Below, in pieces: positions 43,845 through 52,719 of a DNA stretch of 64,000 nt. Below the pieces are notes generated by a model. The model was not told where the DNA came from, made no database searches, and saw only the letters and a program-made list of their open reading frames with translations. The stretch comes from Rhizobium bangladeshense (GTDB lineage Bacteria; Pseudomonadota; Alphaproteobacteria; Rhizobiales; Rhizobiaceae), in assembly GCF_001662075.1 (NCBI RefSeq), contig NZ_LYPL01000011.1, positions 186,001 through 250,000 of the forward strand. The letters are read 5' to 3'. The position numbers and the translations under genes are program-made. Each line of letters begins with the position of its first letter. Within the stretch, counting starts at the first letter, position 1.

Positions 43845-44919
43845 TGTCGACCATCCGCGACGATGTCGGGCTGAGCACGCCGCCGAGCGACATGAAACGA
43901 TCGCTGAACAGCGTGCCTGCCTGCGGAGCGGCCGCACCGGCAACGCGGGTCTTCGATCGGGCCGAAGGCTTTCGCAGGATATGTTTTGCAATGCGCACGC
44001 CATGGCGTTTTGCCAGACGAAAGCTCTGCCGCAGGCTATGGACGATCAAGTGCGGGCCATATTGTCCCGCCATCATCGGCGCCAGCTTCCTGAGCTGGGC
44101 GTAATCGCGGTTTGCCAGGGCCTTGTTGAAATACCAGTGCGTCGTGTTGAATTTGGCGGTCTCGATATCGCGCCGCAGATGCGGGTAGCGGTCGATGATT
44201 GGCGCCATCACCAGGGCGTGGGATTTCAGCATCCGATGGGCGTTGCTCGACATGTTTCCCCGGGTGAAGCGATAACCGGTGAGGAAATCGGGAACCAGCG
44301 CAAAGGGCAGGCTCTCGGCGAGAGCGAGATAGAGCTTCAGATCCTCGCAGCCCTCGGCGCCGCTGTCGCGCAGTCCGGCGTCGTAACCGCCGCAGCGCAG
44401 AACCTCGGCGCGCGGCATCAACGGCGTGCTGCCATTGCCGATGAAGTTTTCCCGTAGCAGCGGTTCGAAGATGTTGCCCTCATGCAGGACCGGGCGTGAA
44501 TGGCCGAAAATGACGCCGTTTTCGTCGATCGCCGCATACCAGTTGTAGGCGACGCCTTGGCCGCCGGGAAATTTTTGCAGCGACTGCAGCTGGCGCTCGA
44601 TCTTCTCGGGATGCCATATGTCGTCGGCATCGACAGGCGCCACATAGACGCCCCGCGCCTCGCCGATGCCGTGGTTGCGGGCGCGGGCGACGCCGCCATT
44701 GGCCTGCCGGAGAACCCGGACACGGCGGTCGGTGAGGCTATAGTCGTTCGCAAGCGCAAAGGTGCCGTCCCGCGACCCGTCATCGACCACAAGGATTTCG
44801 AGCTTGTCGTAGGTTTGGTTCGAGACGCTTTGCAACGTTTCGAGAAGCGTCTTTTCCGCGTTGTAGGCCGGAATGACGACGGTGATCACAAGGGGCGCTG
44901 CAGTGGCGATGATTGTCAT
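43837..44919 (-). CDS. Glycosyltransferase family 2
   Basis: 360 residues; ATG 44919 overlaps the fusion-gene stop (ATGA). Motifs: VTVVIPAYNAEKTLLETLQS, VVDDGSRDGTFAL, GVARARNHGIGEARGVYVAP, VDADDIWHPEKI, and GGYDAGLRDSGAEGCEDLKLY. C-terminal part is basic and helical. Together with the 40972 enzyme it looks like a tandem duplication diverged in specificity. Donor sugar unknown. Confidence 0.87.
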   Translation of the reverse strand: MTIIATAAPLVITVVIPAYNAEKTLLETLQSVSNQTYDKLEILVVDDGSRDGTFALANDYSLTDRRVRVLRQANGGVARARNHGIGEARGVYVAPVDADDIWHPEKIERQLQSLQKFPGGQGVAYNWYAAIDENGVIFGHSRPVLHEGNIFEPLLRENFIGNGSTPLMPRAEVLRCGGYDAGLRDSGAEGCEDLKLYLALAESLPFALVPDFLTGYRFTRGNMSSNAHRMLKSHALVMAPIIDRYPHLRRDIETAKFNTTHWYFNKALANRDYAQLRKLAPMMAGQYGPHLIVHSLRQSFRLAKRHGVRIAKHILRKPSARSKTRVAGAAAPQAGTLFSDRFMSLGGVLSPTSSRMVDNE

Positions 44920-47918
44920 CCGATAAAGGCTCCGGGCAGGCCCATCAGTGCCGGGAAGGCTTCAAGCGGCCGGTCGCCGCGGACTTCGAGGCGCGGCAGA
45001 CCGAAGACATTGTCGGAAAAGGCGGCTGTCGCGGCGCGTGTGGTGAAGCCGATCGTGTAGCCGGCAAGGGAAAGAATGCCCGGCACCCTGAAGTCGGTGG
45101 CGCCGTAGGGCAGCGCTATCGAAACCACAGAACCGCCCAGCCGGCTTTCCAGCGCATGGCGCGACCGCAGGGCTTCGGCGAGCAAGGCATCGTTTTCCAT
45201 CGCGCTCGCCGGCGTGTGGGAGGCGAGATGGGAGCCGAAGCTGATGCCTTTCTCTTGCAGTTCCTGCAGATCCGGCCACGCCATCAGCGCCGCTGACTCG
45301 CCATAGGCGCAATCCCAGTCCGAGCGGCCGCCGACCTTGTCGGTGACGACGAAGACGTCGGCGCTGAAGTCATTCTCGGCCAGGATCGGGAAGGCGTTGG
45401 TGCGGAAATCGAGATAGGCGTCGTCGAAGGTCAGCATGACGGGCCGGCCCTGGATCGGCTTGCCGCTGCGCAAAAGATTGGCGAGCGACGGCGCCGTCAC
45501 GGCGTAATAGCCATGCCGGCGCAGGAATTGCATCTGCTTGCGGAACATTTCCGGCGGCGTGCGGAAGCGCCGCAGCGCGGCGGGGCCGTGCTCGGCGATG
45601 CGATGATACATCAGGATGGGGATGGAGGTCGTCACCTCGGTTGCCCATGCCGCCTCGCGCGCGACGCCCGCCGGTCCCGAGATGATGTGCTTTGCCACAT
45701 CGACGTCCATCGGCGTTCCATGCGTCTCGATCCGCAGGACGGGATCGGCCACGGTGGCTTTGCGGAAGCGGTGGATGGCGTAAAGCGCGGTGTCGATCGT
45801 CTCTTCGAGGGCAAGCCCGGCCTGTTCGGTAAAGACCCGCTTGATCGTTGCGACGCCGAAGGGATGGTCCCAATCGAAACCCGTTCGGCCGGGTTCGTCC
45901 CGGCGGAGATGCGGATGGGCGGTGATCAGACAGCCCCCGGGCTTTAGCGCCGCCGCCATCTTGCGGCAGACGTCCGCGAGCATCTGCTCGTCCTTCATGT
46001 AATAAAGCACTTCGGAGCAGAGGATGAGATCCTGATCGGAGGGAAGCTCGTGCCTGACGAAGTCGAGAACCCGGAGCTCGACATTGGGCAGGTCGCGGCA
46101 GCGCTTGGTCGCCCTGTCGATCGCCCGTTGCGAAATATCGGCGGCTGTCACCCGGCCGACCTCTCGAGCCAGCTTCTCGGTGAAAATCCCTTCGGCGCAG
46201 GCAAGTTCCAGGGCCGTCTCCGTGCCTTGCGGAACGAGGCTCAAGGTCTGCGCATATTTGACCTGCTCGTAGACCGAGAGGTAGTTCCAGGGATCCGGGC
46301 GTTCGAACACATGCTCCCAATATTCCTCTGCGGATTGAGGCGGAGGATTTTGCCTTTCCTTCTCCGCCCGCGGCCCGGCGGCAGGGCCGACATGCGGCGG
46401 CAGGCTGCGTTTGAGATCGTGCAGAATGTCGGAGAGACGGGCGTCATTATCCTGCTCGTCGCTTGGCGCCCGGGCAAGCATGGCATCGCGGCCGGTTCGC
46501 ACCAGAAGCTTTTCGAGGCGCGCCCGGCGCCGGCCGCCGCGGATGACGAGACCGCCGAAGTTTCGGTAGCCGCGCAGCGCCTCCCTCGTCCACGCACCGG
46601 CATAGGCGAACGTGCGAGGGGTCTGAAAATGCTCTCCCGCCCGCATCTCCTGCATGATCAGCCGGGTTTGCGCCCGGATCGACAGATCGCCCCAGAGCGG
46701 CCCGACAAAGGTGCCGATATGCTCGTCGCCGGAAAAAGCGTGCATGATCAGCGTATCGGCCTGTTCGGCCCTGGTGACCCTGGAAAGCGCGCCGAGCTCG
46801 ACGCTCACCACCTGGATCGTGCCGAGCGTGAAGGATCGCCGCAGGTTGCCGGCGGATAACTGCCAGGCGGCGGCTTCGAGGATCTTGCGGCCGGTGCCGG
46901 GCAGGGAATGCCGCTGGATCAGCTCGACGAGCAGACGCAAAGTCGGCCACCATTGCTCGGGCGCATCCATGAGATCGTCGGCCAGGTCGGGCAGCAGGCC
47001 GGTCTGCAGGCCGTGCAGGATCACGCCGGCAAAGAAGCTCTCATAGCCTGCGGCATCCGGGATGTCCGGCAGCAGTGCGGCGAGGGCCGCTATATCCAGG
47101 CTCGGATCGTGCTTGGCCGCGATGACCCAGACGAGCATGCGCAATCGGCTGACGGCAGGCGTGATCCAGCCGGTCTCCGAACCTTCGGCGGGCAAGCCGT
47201 GCTGCCGGCGCAGCGCCTCGGCCTTCGTCGTCACGCAAATGGCGTCACGCACCAGTTTCGCCGGATCGCCGGAAAGCGAGCCCGGCTTCATGCGATAAAA
47301 AGCCAGGCAGGCGTCGACACGGCGAAATTCTACGCCTGCAAAAGCCATGCGCAGCCAGAGATCCCACTCCTCGCAGGTCTGCAGACGCTCATCCATGCCG
47401 CCGACCTGCTCGAAAAGGCTTTTGGGAAAGACTACCGTATGAATGGCGAGCGCACAGAAGGACGAGAATTCGCGCCTGGCGGCATCGCCGGCGAGCAGGG
47501 GCGCCTGTTCCACCGGCATCCGCCGGCCATCCGGGGCGACCCGGCGGTAGGAGCAATAGGCGATGGCCGGCGGCGATCTATCCTCGGTCATCGGCAGCAT
47601 GGTTTCGATGAAAGCCGGGTCCAGCCAGTCGTCGGCATCGAGCATGCAGAGCAGAGGGGCGGTGGCGAGTCGGGCGGCGTGGTTTCTGGCCGCCGCAGCG
47701 CCGGCATTGGTCTGGCGGGCGGCGACGATGCGGCTGTCGGCTGCGGCAATCGCCTCAAGCAGCTCCCAGGTGCGGTCGCTCGAACCGTCGTCGACGACCA
47801 CCGCCTGCCAGTTCGTCCGCGTCTGCCGCTGCAGGCTGGCAAGCGCTTCGGCAAGCGTGTCCTCGGCGTTATAAGCAGGAATGAGGAAGGAAATGTCCGG
47901 CGTCACAGCTGTCACCAT
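44916..47918 (-). CDS. Trifunctional fusion: GT2 glycosyltransferase + SAM methyltransferase + polysaccharide deacetylase
   Basis: 1000 residues from ATG 47918, overlapping the upstream GT2 stop by seven bases (ATGGTGA). Domain 1 (about 1-230), GT2: ISFLIPAYNAEDTLAEALAS, VVDDGSSDRTWEL, CMLDADDWLDPAF. Middle (about 240-500): helical region with no recognised motif. Domain 2 (about 527-735), NodS-like methyltransferase: SAEEYWEHVFERPDPWNYLS, TALELACAEGIFTEKLA, LILCSEVLYYM. Domain 3 (about 765-1000), NodB-like deacetylase: IPILMYHRIAEHG, PVMLTFDDAYLDF (Asp-Asp metal motif), ISFGSHLASHTPAS (H-x3-H). One polypeptide may glycosylate, methylate and N-deacetylate the same glycan. Confidence 0.87.
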   Translation of the reverse strand: MVTAVTPDISFLIPAYNAEDTLAEALASLQRQTRTNWQAVVVDDGSSDRTWELLEAIAAADSRIVAARQTNAGAAAARNHAARLATAPLLCMLDADDWLDPAFIETMLPMTEDRSPPAIAYCSYRRVAPDGRRMPVEQAPLLAGDAARREFSSFCALAIHTVVFPKSLFEQVGGMDERLQTCEEWDLWLRMAFAGVEFRRVDACLAFYRMKPGSLSGDPAKLVRDAICVTTKAEALRRQHGLPAEGSETGWITPAVSRLRMLVWVIAAKHDPSLDIAALAALLPDIPDAAGYESFFAGVILHGLQTGLLPDLADDLMDAPEQWWPTLRLLVELIQRHSLPGTGRKILEAAAWQLSAGNLRRSFTLGTIQVVSVELGALSRVTRAEQADTLIMHAFSGDEHIGTFVGPLWGDLSIRAQTRLIMQEMRAGEHFQTPRTFAYAGAWTREALRGYRNFGGLVIRGGRRRARLEKLLVRTGRDAMLARAPSDEQDNDARLSDILHDLKRSLPPHVGPAAGPRAEKERQNPPPQSAEEYWEHVFERPDPWNYLSVYEQVKYAQTLSLVPQGTETALELACAEGIFTEKLAREVGRVTAADISQRAIDRATKRCRDLPNVELRVLDFVRHELPSDQDLILCSEVLYYMKDEQMLADVCRKMAAALKPGGCLITAHPHLRRDEPGRTGFDWDHPFGVATIKRVFTEQAGLALEETIDTALYAIHRFRKATVADPVLRIETHGTPMDVDVAKHIISGPAGVAREAAWATEVTTSIPILMYHRIAEHGPAALRRFRTPPEMFRKQMQFLRRHGYYAVTAPSLANLLRSGKPIQGRPVMLTFDDAYLDFRTNAFPILAENDFSADVFVVTDKVGGRSDWDCAYGESAALMAWPDLQELQEKGISFGSHLASHTPASAMENDALLAEALRSRHALESRLGGSVVSIALPYGATDFRVPGILSLAGYTIGFTTRAATAAFSDNVFGLPRLEVRGDRPLEAFPALMGLPGAFIG

Positions 47919-49090
47919 GCGCGCATCTTCCAGCGGCGCAGAACGTAGAGCGCGCCGTAGACGCTGCCGAGCATCTCCTGCTTCAGGAAGAAATCGCGCG
48001 AGGTGGCGCCCCTGCGTAGGCGTTTGCGCAGCCTGCCGGCGAAATATTTCGGGAAAGAGATGAGGATTCGCCGGAGGTTGCCGCCGTTGCCAGTGTTTTG
48101 ATACTGCACCAACAGCGCGGCGATATGGCCGCTCATATATTGCTGGATCTGCCTGGCGAGCCCCCGCATATCCTTGCGATGAAAGTGCCAGGAAACCGCG
48201 GTCGGCTCGTAGCGGCAGACATGGCCGTGATGCAGCAGCCGGTTCCAATATTCGGAATCGCCCGAGCAGCCGGCCGCCCCCATATCGAGGCGGACGTCGA
48301 ACAGGCCGATCTCGTCGAACACCTTGCGGCGGAAGGCCTGGCTTGCGCCGGCGCCGATCGTCCAGACCGGCGCGCCGTAGCGCCTGTGGCTGTCGTAGAA
48401 ATCCCGGCCGAAATCCTGCCTGATGTAACCGCGGCCGAAACCCCAGTGCTTTTCGAAGATGAACTGCGCCGGCGTTGCGAGTTCTCCGGGCAGGATCAGC
48501 CCGGTGACGCAGCCGATCTCCGGCCGGTCGAACGCCTTCATCAGGCTCTCCAGCCATCGCTGGTGGAGAACGACGTCGTCATCGGTAAAGGCGACGAATT
48601 CGGTTTTGGCCGCGCGGATGGCGGCATTGCGGGCAAAATCTAGCCCGACCCGGTCTTCGCGGACATAGTTGGCGCCCGCTTCTTCGACGACGCGGCGGGT
48701 CGCATCGCCTGAAGACGCATTGTCAACCACGATGATCTCGGCCGGCTTCAGCGATTGTTCGGGGATCGAGGCGAGGCACCGGCGCAGTTCTTCCGGCCGG
48801 TCCTTGGTGCAGATCAGAATGCTGACGTCGCGATTTTGCAGGGTTGTCTGCGCCACCTGGCGCGCATGCGCGAGCGTCTCCGGCCGCACGACACGGCCGG
48901 CAAGCTCGGCCGCGGGCTCGGCCCCGTCGACATAGGCCTGTCCGACGGGCAGGCCGTCGGCGAGAAAAACCACGAGCCCGGCCGATATCGGCGCCGCGCC
49001 GGCATCCGGCTGATGCGACGCGAGATCGAGATAGTGAATCGGTACGGGAAAATTGACAGTCGCCAGATCGGACGGAATGATTTCCTGCAT
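47912..49090 (-). CDS. Glycosyltransferase family 2 with N-terminal extension
   Basis: 392 residues. The first about 85 residues (IHYLDLASHQPDAGAAPISA etc.) are an extra domain I do not recognise. GT2 core from about 88: VSILICTKDRPEELRRCLAS, VVDNASSGDATRRVV, GLDFARNAAIRAAKTEFVAF, TDDDVVLHQRWL, and GAGASQAFRRKVFDEIGLFD. The C-terminus is basic. 85 bases after the UXS-like gene and overlapping the fusion gene, so it is in the second glycan operon. Confidence 0.87.
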   Translation of the reverse strand: MQEIIPSDLATVNFPVPIHYLDLASHQPDAGAAPISAGLVVFLADGLPVGQAYVDGAEPAAELAGRVVRPETLAHARQVAQTTLQNRDVSILICTKDRPEELRRCLASIPEQSLKPAEIIVVDNASSGDATRRVVEEAGANYVREDRVGLDFARNAAIRAAKTEFVAFTDDDVVLHQRWLESLMKAFDRPEIGCVTGLILPGELATPAQFIFEKHWGFGRGYIRQDFGRDFYDSHRRYGAPVWTIGAGASQAFRRKVFDEIGLFDVRLDMGAAGCSGDSEYWNRLLHHGHVCRYEPTAVSWHFHRKDMRGLARQIQQYMSGHIAALLVQYQNTGNGGNLRRILISFPKYFAGRLRKRLRRGATSRDFFLKQEMLGSVYGALYVLRRWKMRAW

Positions 49091-49175
49091 CGTTACTCTC
49101 TCAACGCATCACGAGCACAGGCCGGCACAAAGCCGCGCCCGGAATGCGGGAAGGGGCTTGAAATCCGGACGATGA

Positions 49176-50129
49176 TTACGCCGCGCCCACCTTTATCTTT
49201 TCTCTGAACCAGTCGAGCGTCATCGCCACGCCCTGTTCGTAGCTGACCTTGCACGACCACTCGGGCATGACGGCGTAGGCTCTTGTCAGGTCCGGCCGCC
49301 TGTTGGTGGGATCCTGCGGCGGCGATGGCTCGAAGACGATCGGCACGCCGCCGACCAGCTTGGAAACATATTTCGCGACTTCGAGAACGGTGATCTCGCG
49401 GTCGTTGCCGATATTCAGAGGCCCCTTATAGTCGGTCTCGTTGATCCAGAAATAGCGTGCGAAACCGTCGACGATGTCATCGACATAGCCCCAGCTGCGC
49501 GACTGCTTGCCGTCGCCGAACACGGTGATCGGGCGGCCCGAAAGCGCCTGGGTGACGAAGTTGGAGACGGCGCGGCCGTCGTCAGGCCGGGTGCGCGGAC
49601 CATAAATATTGAAGGGGCGGATGACCTTGACGTTCAGCCCCTTGGTGCGCTGCATCTCGAACAGCAGTGCTTCCGTGCATCTCTTGCTCTCGTCATAGGA
49701 CGAGCGCGGCCCGGTACAGTCGACCTGGCCCTTGTAGGTTTCCGGCTGCGGCGACACCAGTGGGTCTCCGTAGATTTCCGAGGAGGAGGTGTAACCGAAA
49801 CGCCCGCCCTTCTTCAGCAGATCGAGAAGCCGGAAGGCGCCGAGCAGGTTCGCCGAAATCGTCCTCTTCGGCTCCTTCATGTACCAGGGCGGTGAAGCCG
49901 GGGAGGCGAGATGGTAAATCTCGTCGAATTTCTCCGAGCTCTGCAAGGTCTCGACGTCCGATTTCACGAAATGAAAGCGGGGATCCCTGATGTGCGAAAT
50001 ATTCTCAAAAAGTCCTGTCCAGAGATTATCAACAACGACGAGTTTCTGAACGTCATTTCGAAGCAAAAGCCGATCGCAGAGATGCGAACCGATGAACCCT
50101 GCTCCGCCAGATATCAACACGCTTTTCAC
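49176..50129 (-). CDS. NAD-dependent SDR, UDP-glucuronate decarboxylase (UDP-xylose synthase)-like
   Basis: 317 residues. NAD motif SVLISGGAGFIGSHLCDRLL, UXS-type HLASPASPPWYMKEPKRTIS, catalytic Tyr/Lys in SSYDESKRCTE (Y-x3-K), PFNIYGPRTRPDDGRAVSNF and GKQSRSWGYVDDIVDGF. These blocks are those of UDP-xylose synthases, which convert UDP-glucuronate (made by RkpK) to UDP-xylose in the cytosol. An alternative is a related 4,6-dehydratase or epimerase. First gene of the second glycan operon. Confidence 0.85.
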   Translation of the reverse strand: MKSVLISGGAGFIGSHLCDRLLLRNDVQKLVVVDNLWTGLFENISHIRDPRFHFVKSDVETLQSSEKFDEIYHLASPASPPWYMKEPKRTISANLLGAFRLLDLLKKGGRFGYTSSSEIYGDPLVSPQPETYKGQVDCTGPRSSYDESKRCTEALLFEMQRTKGLNVKVIRPFNIYGPRTRPDDGRAVSNFVTQALSGRPITVFGDGKQSRSWGYVDDIVDGFARYFWINETDYKGPLNIGNDREITVLEVAKYVSKLVGGVPIVFEPSPPQDPTNRRPDLTRAYAVMPEWSCKVSYEQGVAMTLDWFREKIKVGAA

Positions 50130-50516
50130 TGGATTGCGCCTCTTGACTTAAGAAAAGGTGAGTATTCATTAGCATCGCCTGAAAGAACTGGCAATTACCT
50201 CGAATAATTCTAAAAAATACTCGCCTATTAATCTTAATTGTTAATTCACATTACCCCAGGTAGTATCATCCCTATTGAGGGCCAGGGCTGCGACCCAGAG
50301 TATGTACCTGCTGCCACCCGGCTCAATTTTCGCGGTGTATTTGGCAATATTGTGGCCCTGTTGCACCGCAGCATATTCCTCACCGGCAAATTCTCTATCA
50401 TAAAGGCGAAAGCGCGCATCGGGCTAAAGTCCGACTTTTAATCGGACAGCGCATCGGTTCGGATGGACGCAAGACCCGGCATGCAGCCTCTCCCGCGTCC
50501 GTGACCCTGTTTTCGA
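50130..50516. promoter_or_regulatory. Promoter region upstream of the second glycan operon
   Basis: 387 bases between the SDR start (-) and the beta-lactamase stop (-). The first about 110 bases are AT-rich and should contain the operon promoter. A short hairpin (GTCCGA-CTTTTAA-TCGGAC, 50429-50447), followed on the minus strand by TTTAG, may end the beta-lactamase transcript. Confidence 0.4.
50429..50447 (-). terminator. Possible intrinsic terminator after ampC-like gene
   Basis: Minus-strand GTCCGA-TTAAAAG-TCGGAC followed by TTTAG, about 70 bases past the stop at 50517. Short stem, so moderate support only. Confidence 0.35.
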
Positions 50517-51671
50517 TCAATCGGCCGCCAGCGTCGTCAATACCCGATAGGCCGCGGCAACCCGGTCCTCGTTGGGATAGTTTTTGTTGGCGAGGATGAC
50601 GATGCCGAGGCGCTCGCTGGGGATGAAGGCGACATAGGCGCCGAAGCCGTTGGTCGAGCCGGTCTTGTTGATCCAGGCATCGCCACGCGGCTTCATCGGC
50701 GGCTGCAGCGCAGCGACAGGAATAGTCTTCAGCATCGCCGCCGAATTGCCCTCAACCAGGCTCTGCAGGGTGGCGGGATAGGCGTATTGCTCCCAGATCA
50801 GATCCTGGGTCATCGCCCCGACGCTGAAATAGCCGGTGTGGGTCTTGTCGATCGCCTGCTGCAGTTTCCCGTCGAGCTTGGCCAGGCCCATATTGGCGCC
50901 GACGAAGCGGATCATGTCGCCGGCGGTGGACCGCACGCCATAGGCTTCGGCGGACAGCAGGCCCGGCGTCAGCCGGGCCGGCTCGCCGCTACGCTTATAG
51001 CCTTGGGCGTAATCGCCCTGCCGCGACTTCGGCACTGTCAGATAGGTGTTGCTCAATCCGAGCGCGGGAAACAGCCTGCCCTCCATCAGATCCACGAAAT
51101 CGCCGCGCATGGCTTTCGCGGTGATGAAGCCGAGCATGCCGATGCTCGGATTGGCATAGCTGCGGTGGGTTCCCGCCGGGTAGGAGGGGCGCCAGGCGGC
51201 GAGAAACTCCGTCAGCTGGCCTTCGCTCTTGATCTCGTCGGGCACCTGCAGCGGAAAGCCGCCGGCCGTGTGGGTGGCGAGATCCATCAGCGCGACATCG
51301 CCGAACGGCCGTCCGTTCATCGCGGGAAGATGTTTGCCTACCGGGTCGGACAAAGAAAGGTCTCCCGTCGCTTCGGCGTAGGAGGCGAGCGTCGCGGTGA
51401 AGGTTTTGCTGATCGATCCCAGTTCGAAGAGCGTGGTCGGCGCCGCCGGTCTATCCGTCTCCTTCGATTCGACGCCATAGGTGAAGACCAGATCCTGGCC
51501 ATCGACGGTGATGCCGACGGCCACTCCAGGGATGGCGTATTTTTCCATGATCGGCTTGATCGCCTCATCCGCGATCGTTCTCACTTTCGCCTCGTCGGCG
51601 GCAAAGCCGCCTCCGGAAGCGCATGCCGAGATCACAGCGGCCGAGAAAATTTTTATGCCAAGGTTTCTCAC
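50517..51671 (-). CDS. ampC: Class C beta-lactamase (AmpC-like) serine hydrolase
   Basis: 384 residues from GTG 51671; GGAGG lies six bases before it and directly abuts the ATG at 51677, so GTG is preferred. Signal peptide about 1-25. Active-site motifs: S86-x-x-K in LGSISKTFT, the Y-x-N position as RSYANPSIG (about 176), and KTG in INKTGSTNGFG (about 341). Periplasmic enzyme that opens beta-lactams by acyl-serine hydrolysis; a D-Ala-peptidase-like relative is the alternative. The AmpR-type gene next door strongly supports AmpC. Confidence 0.88.
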   Translation of the reverse strand: MRNLGIKIFSAAVISACASGGGFAADEAKVRTIADEAIKPIMEKYAIPGVAVGITVDGQDLVFTYGVESKETDRPAAPTTLFELGSISKTFTATLASYAEATGDLSLSDPVGKHLPAMNGRPFGDVALMDLATHTAGGFPLQVPDEIKSEGQLTEFLAAWRPSYPAGTHRSYANPSIGMLGFITAKAMRGDFVDLMEGRLFPALGLSNTYLTVPKSRQGDYAQGYKRSGEPARLTPGLLSAEAYGVRSTAGDMIRFVGANMGLAKLDGKLQQAIDKTHTGYFSVGAMTQDLIWEQYAYPATLQSLVEGNSAAMLKTIPVAALQPPMKPRGDAWINKTGSTNGFGAYVAFIPSERLGIVILANKNYPNEDRVAAAYRVLTTLAAD

Positions 51672-51810
51672 AGTCATCCTCCAAATCGCCAAGCGGTCGC
51701 ATGCGGCGCAAAATGCGCCCGAATAGGCGTGTAGCGGCGCTGTTTTCCAACGACAAACGATGATATCTCGCAGCAGCTCCAAGAATTTCTAGGCCTTAAT
51801 AGAGAATTTA
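51672..51810. promoter_or_regulatory. Divergent ampC/ampR control region
   Basis: 139 bases shared by two divergent genes, the classic ampR-ampC arrangement in which AmpR binds between them. TTCT-N12-AGAA at 51787-51806, just before the ampR ATG, is a possible LysR-type dyad. The match is loose. Confidence 0.45.
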
Positions 51811-52680
51811 ATGGTTCGCCCATTCCTCCCGCTGAACGGCCTCAGGTCCTTCGAGGCTTCGGCACGGCACCTGAGCTTCACCCGCGCCGCAATCGAGCTC
51901 TGCGTCACCCAGGCGGCGGTCAGTCAGCAGGTCAAGGGCTTGGAGAAGCGGTTGGGCGTGGCGCTGTTCCAGCGTCTGCCCCGCGGCTTGAAGATCACCG
52001 CGGAGGGCGAAGCGCTGCTGCCGACGGTGACCGCCTCTTTCGACCAAATGGCGACGACGCTCGATCGGATCGAGGCCGGCCAGGTGCGCGAGCTCTTGTT
52101 CCTCGGCGTCGTCGGCACCTTCGCCGTCGGCTGGCTGCTGCCGCGGCTTGCGGATTTCCAGCGCCGGCATCCCTTCATCGATGTTCGGGTTTCGACCAAC
52201 AACAACCGCGTCGATCCCGCCGCCGAAGGCTTGGATTTCGCCATCCGCTTCGGCAGCGGCTCATGGCACGGCACGGAGGCGCAGCGCCTGTTCGAGGCGC
52301 CGCTTTCGGCGCTCTGCATTCCCAAACTGGCCGAGGATCTGCGGTCGCCGGCAGACCTTGCCGGGGCGACGCTGCTTCGCAGCTACCGCACCGATGAATG
52401 GAGCACCTGGTTTGCCGCCGCCGGCGTGCCCCCAGCGACGCAGGTCAATGCCGGCATCGTCTTCGATTCCTCGGTCGGCATGATGGAGGCCGCGCTCCAG
52501 GGGCTTGGCGTGGCGCTGGCGCCACCTTCCATGTTCTCCAGGCATCTCACATCGGGCGCGATCGTTCAGCCCTTCGCCACCACCATATCGCTCGGCAGCT
52601 ACTGGCTGACGCGCCTGCAGTCACGGCCGGTCACCCCGGCCATGCGCGCCTTTTCCGATTGGCTCTTTGCGCAAGCGTGA
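51811..52680 (+). CDS. ampR: LysR-type regulator, AmpR-like
   Basis: 289 residues. N-terminal winged helix-turn-helix with the AmpR-characteristic start PLNGLRSFEASARHLSFTRA and LCVTQAAVSQQVKGLEKRLG (about 8-65). C-terminal periplasmic-binding-like effector domain (about 90-285; FRFGSGSW-like IRFGSGSWHGTEAQRLFEAP, VALAPPSMFSRHL). AmpR senses muropeptides and activates ampC; its divergent partner is the AmpC-like gene. Start ATG 51811. Confidence 0.9.
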   Translation: MVRPFLPLNGLRSFEASARHLSFTRAAIELCVTQAAVSQQVKGLEKRLGVALFQRLPRGLKITAEGEALLPTVTASFDQMATTLDRIEAGQVRELLFLGVVGTFAVGWLLPRLADFQRRHPFIDVRVSTNNNRVDPAAEGLDFAIRFGSGSWHGTEAQRLFEAPLSALCIPKLAEDLRSPADLAGATLLRSYRTDEWSTWFAAAGVPPATQVNAGIVFDSSVGMMEAALQGLGVALAPPSMFSRHLTSGAIVQPFATTISLGSYWLTRLQSRPVTPAMRAFSDWLFAQA

Positions 52681-52685
52681 TGTCC

Positions 52686-52711
52686 GGAGCGTCCGCTCGG
52701 GCGGACGCTCC
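52686..52711. terminator. Bidirectional terminator between ampR and the ABC substrate-binding gene
   Basis: GGAGCGTCCGC-TCGG-GCGGACGCTCC: a perfect 11-base-pair stem with a tetraloop, exactly between convergent genes ending at 52680 (+) and 52720 (-). No T run on either side. Confidence 0.6.
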
Positions 52712-52719
52712 CAGCCGCA

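Noticed and set aside
47919-48557. 213-residue extension of the fusion protein
   Set aside because: It is the out-of-frame reading of the upstream GT2 gene, rich in Arg and Pro; the GT2 domain starts normally at ATG 47918.
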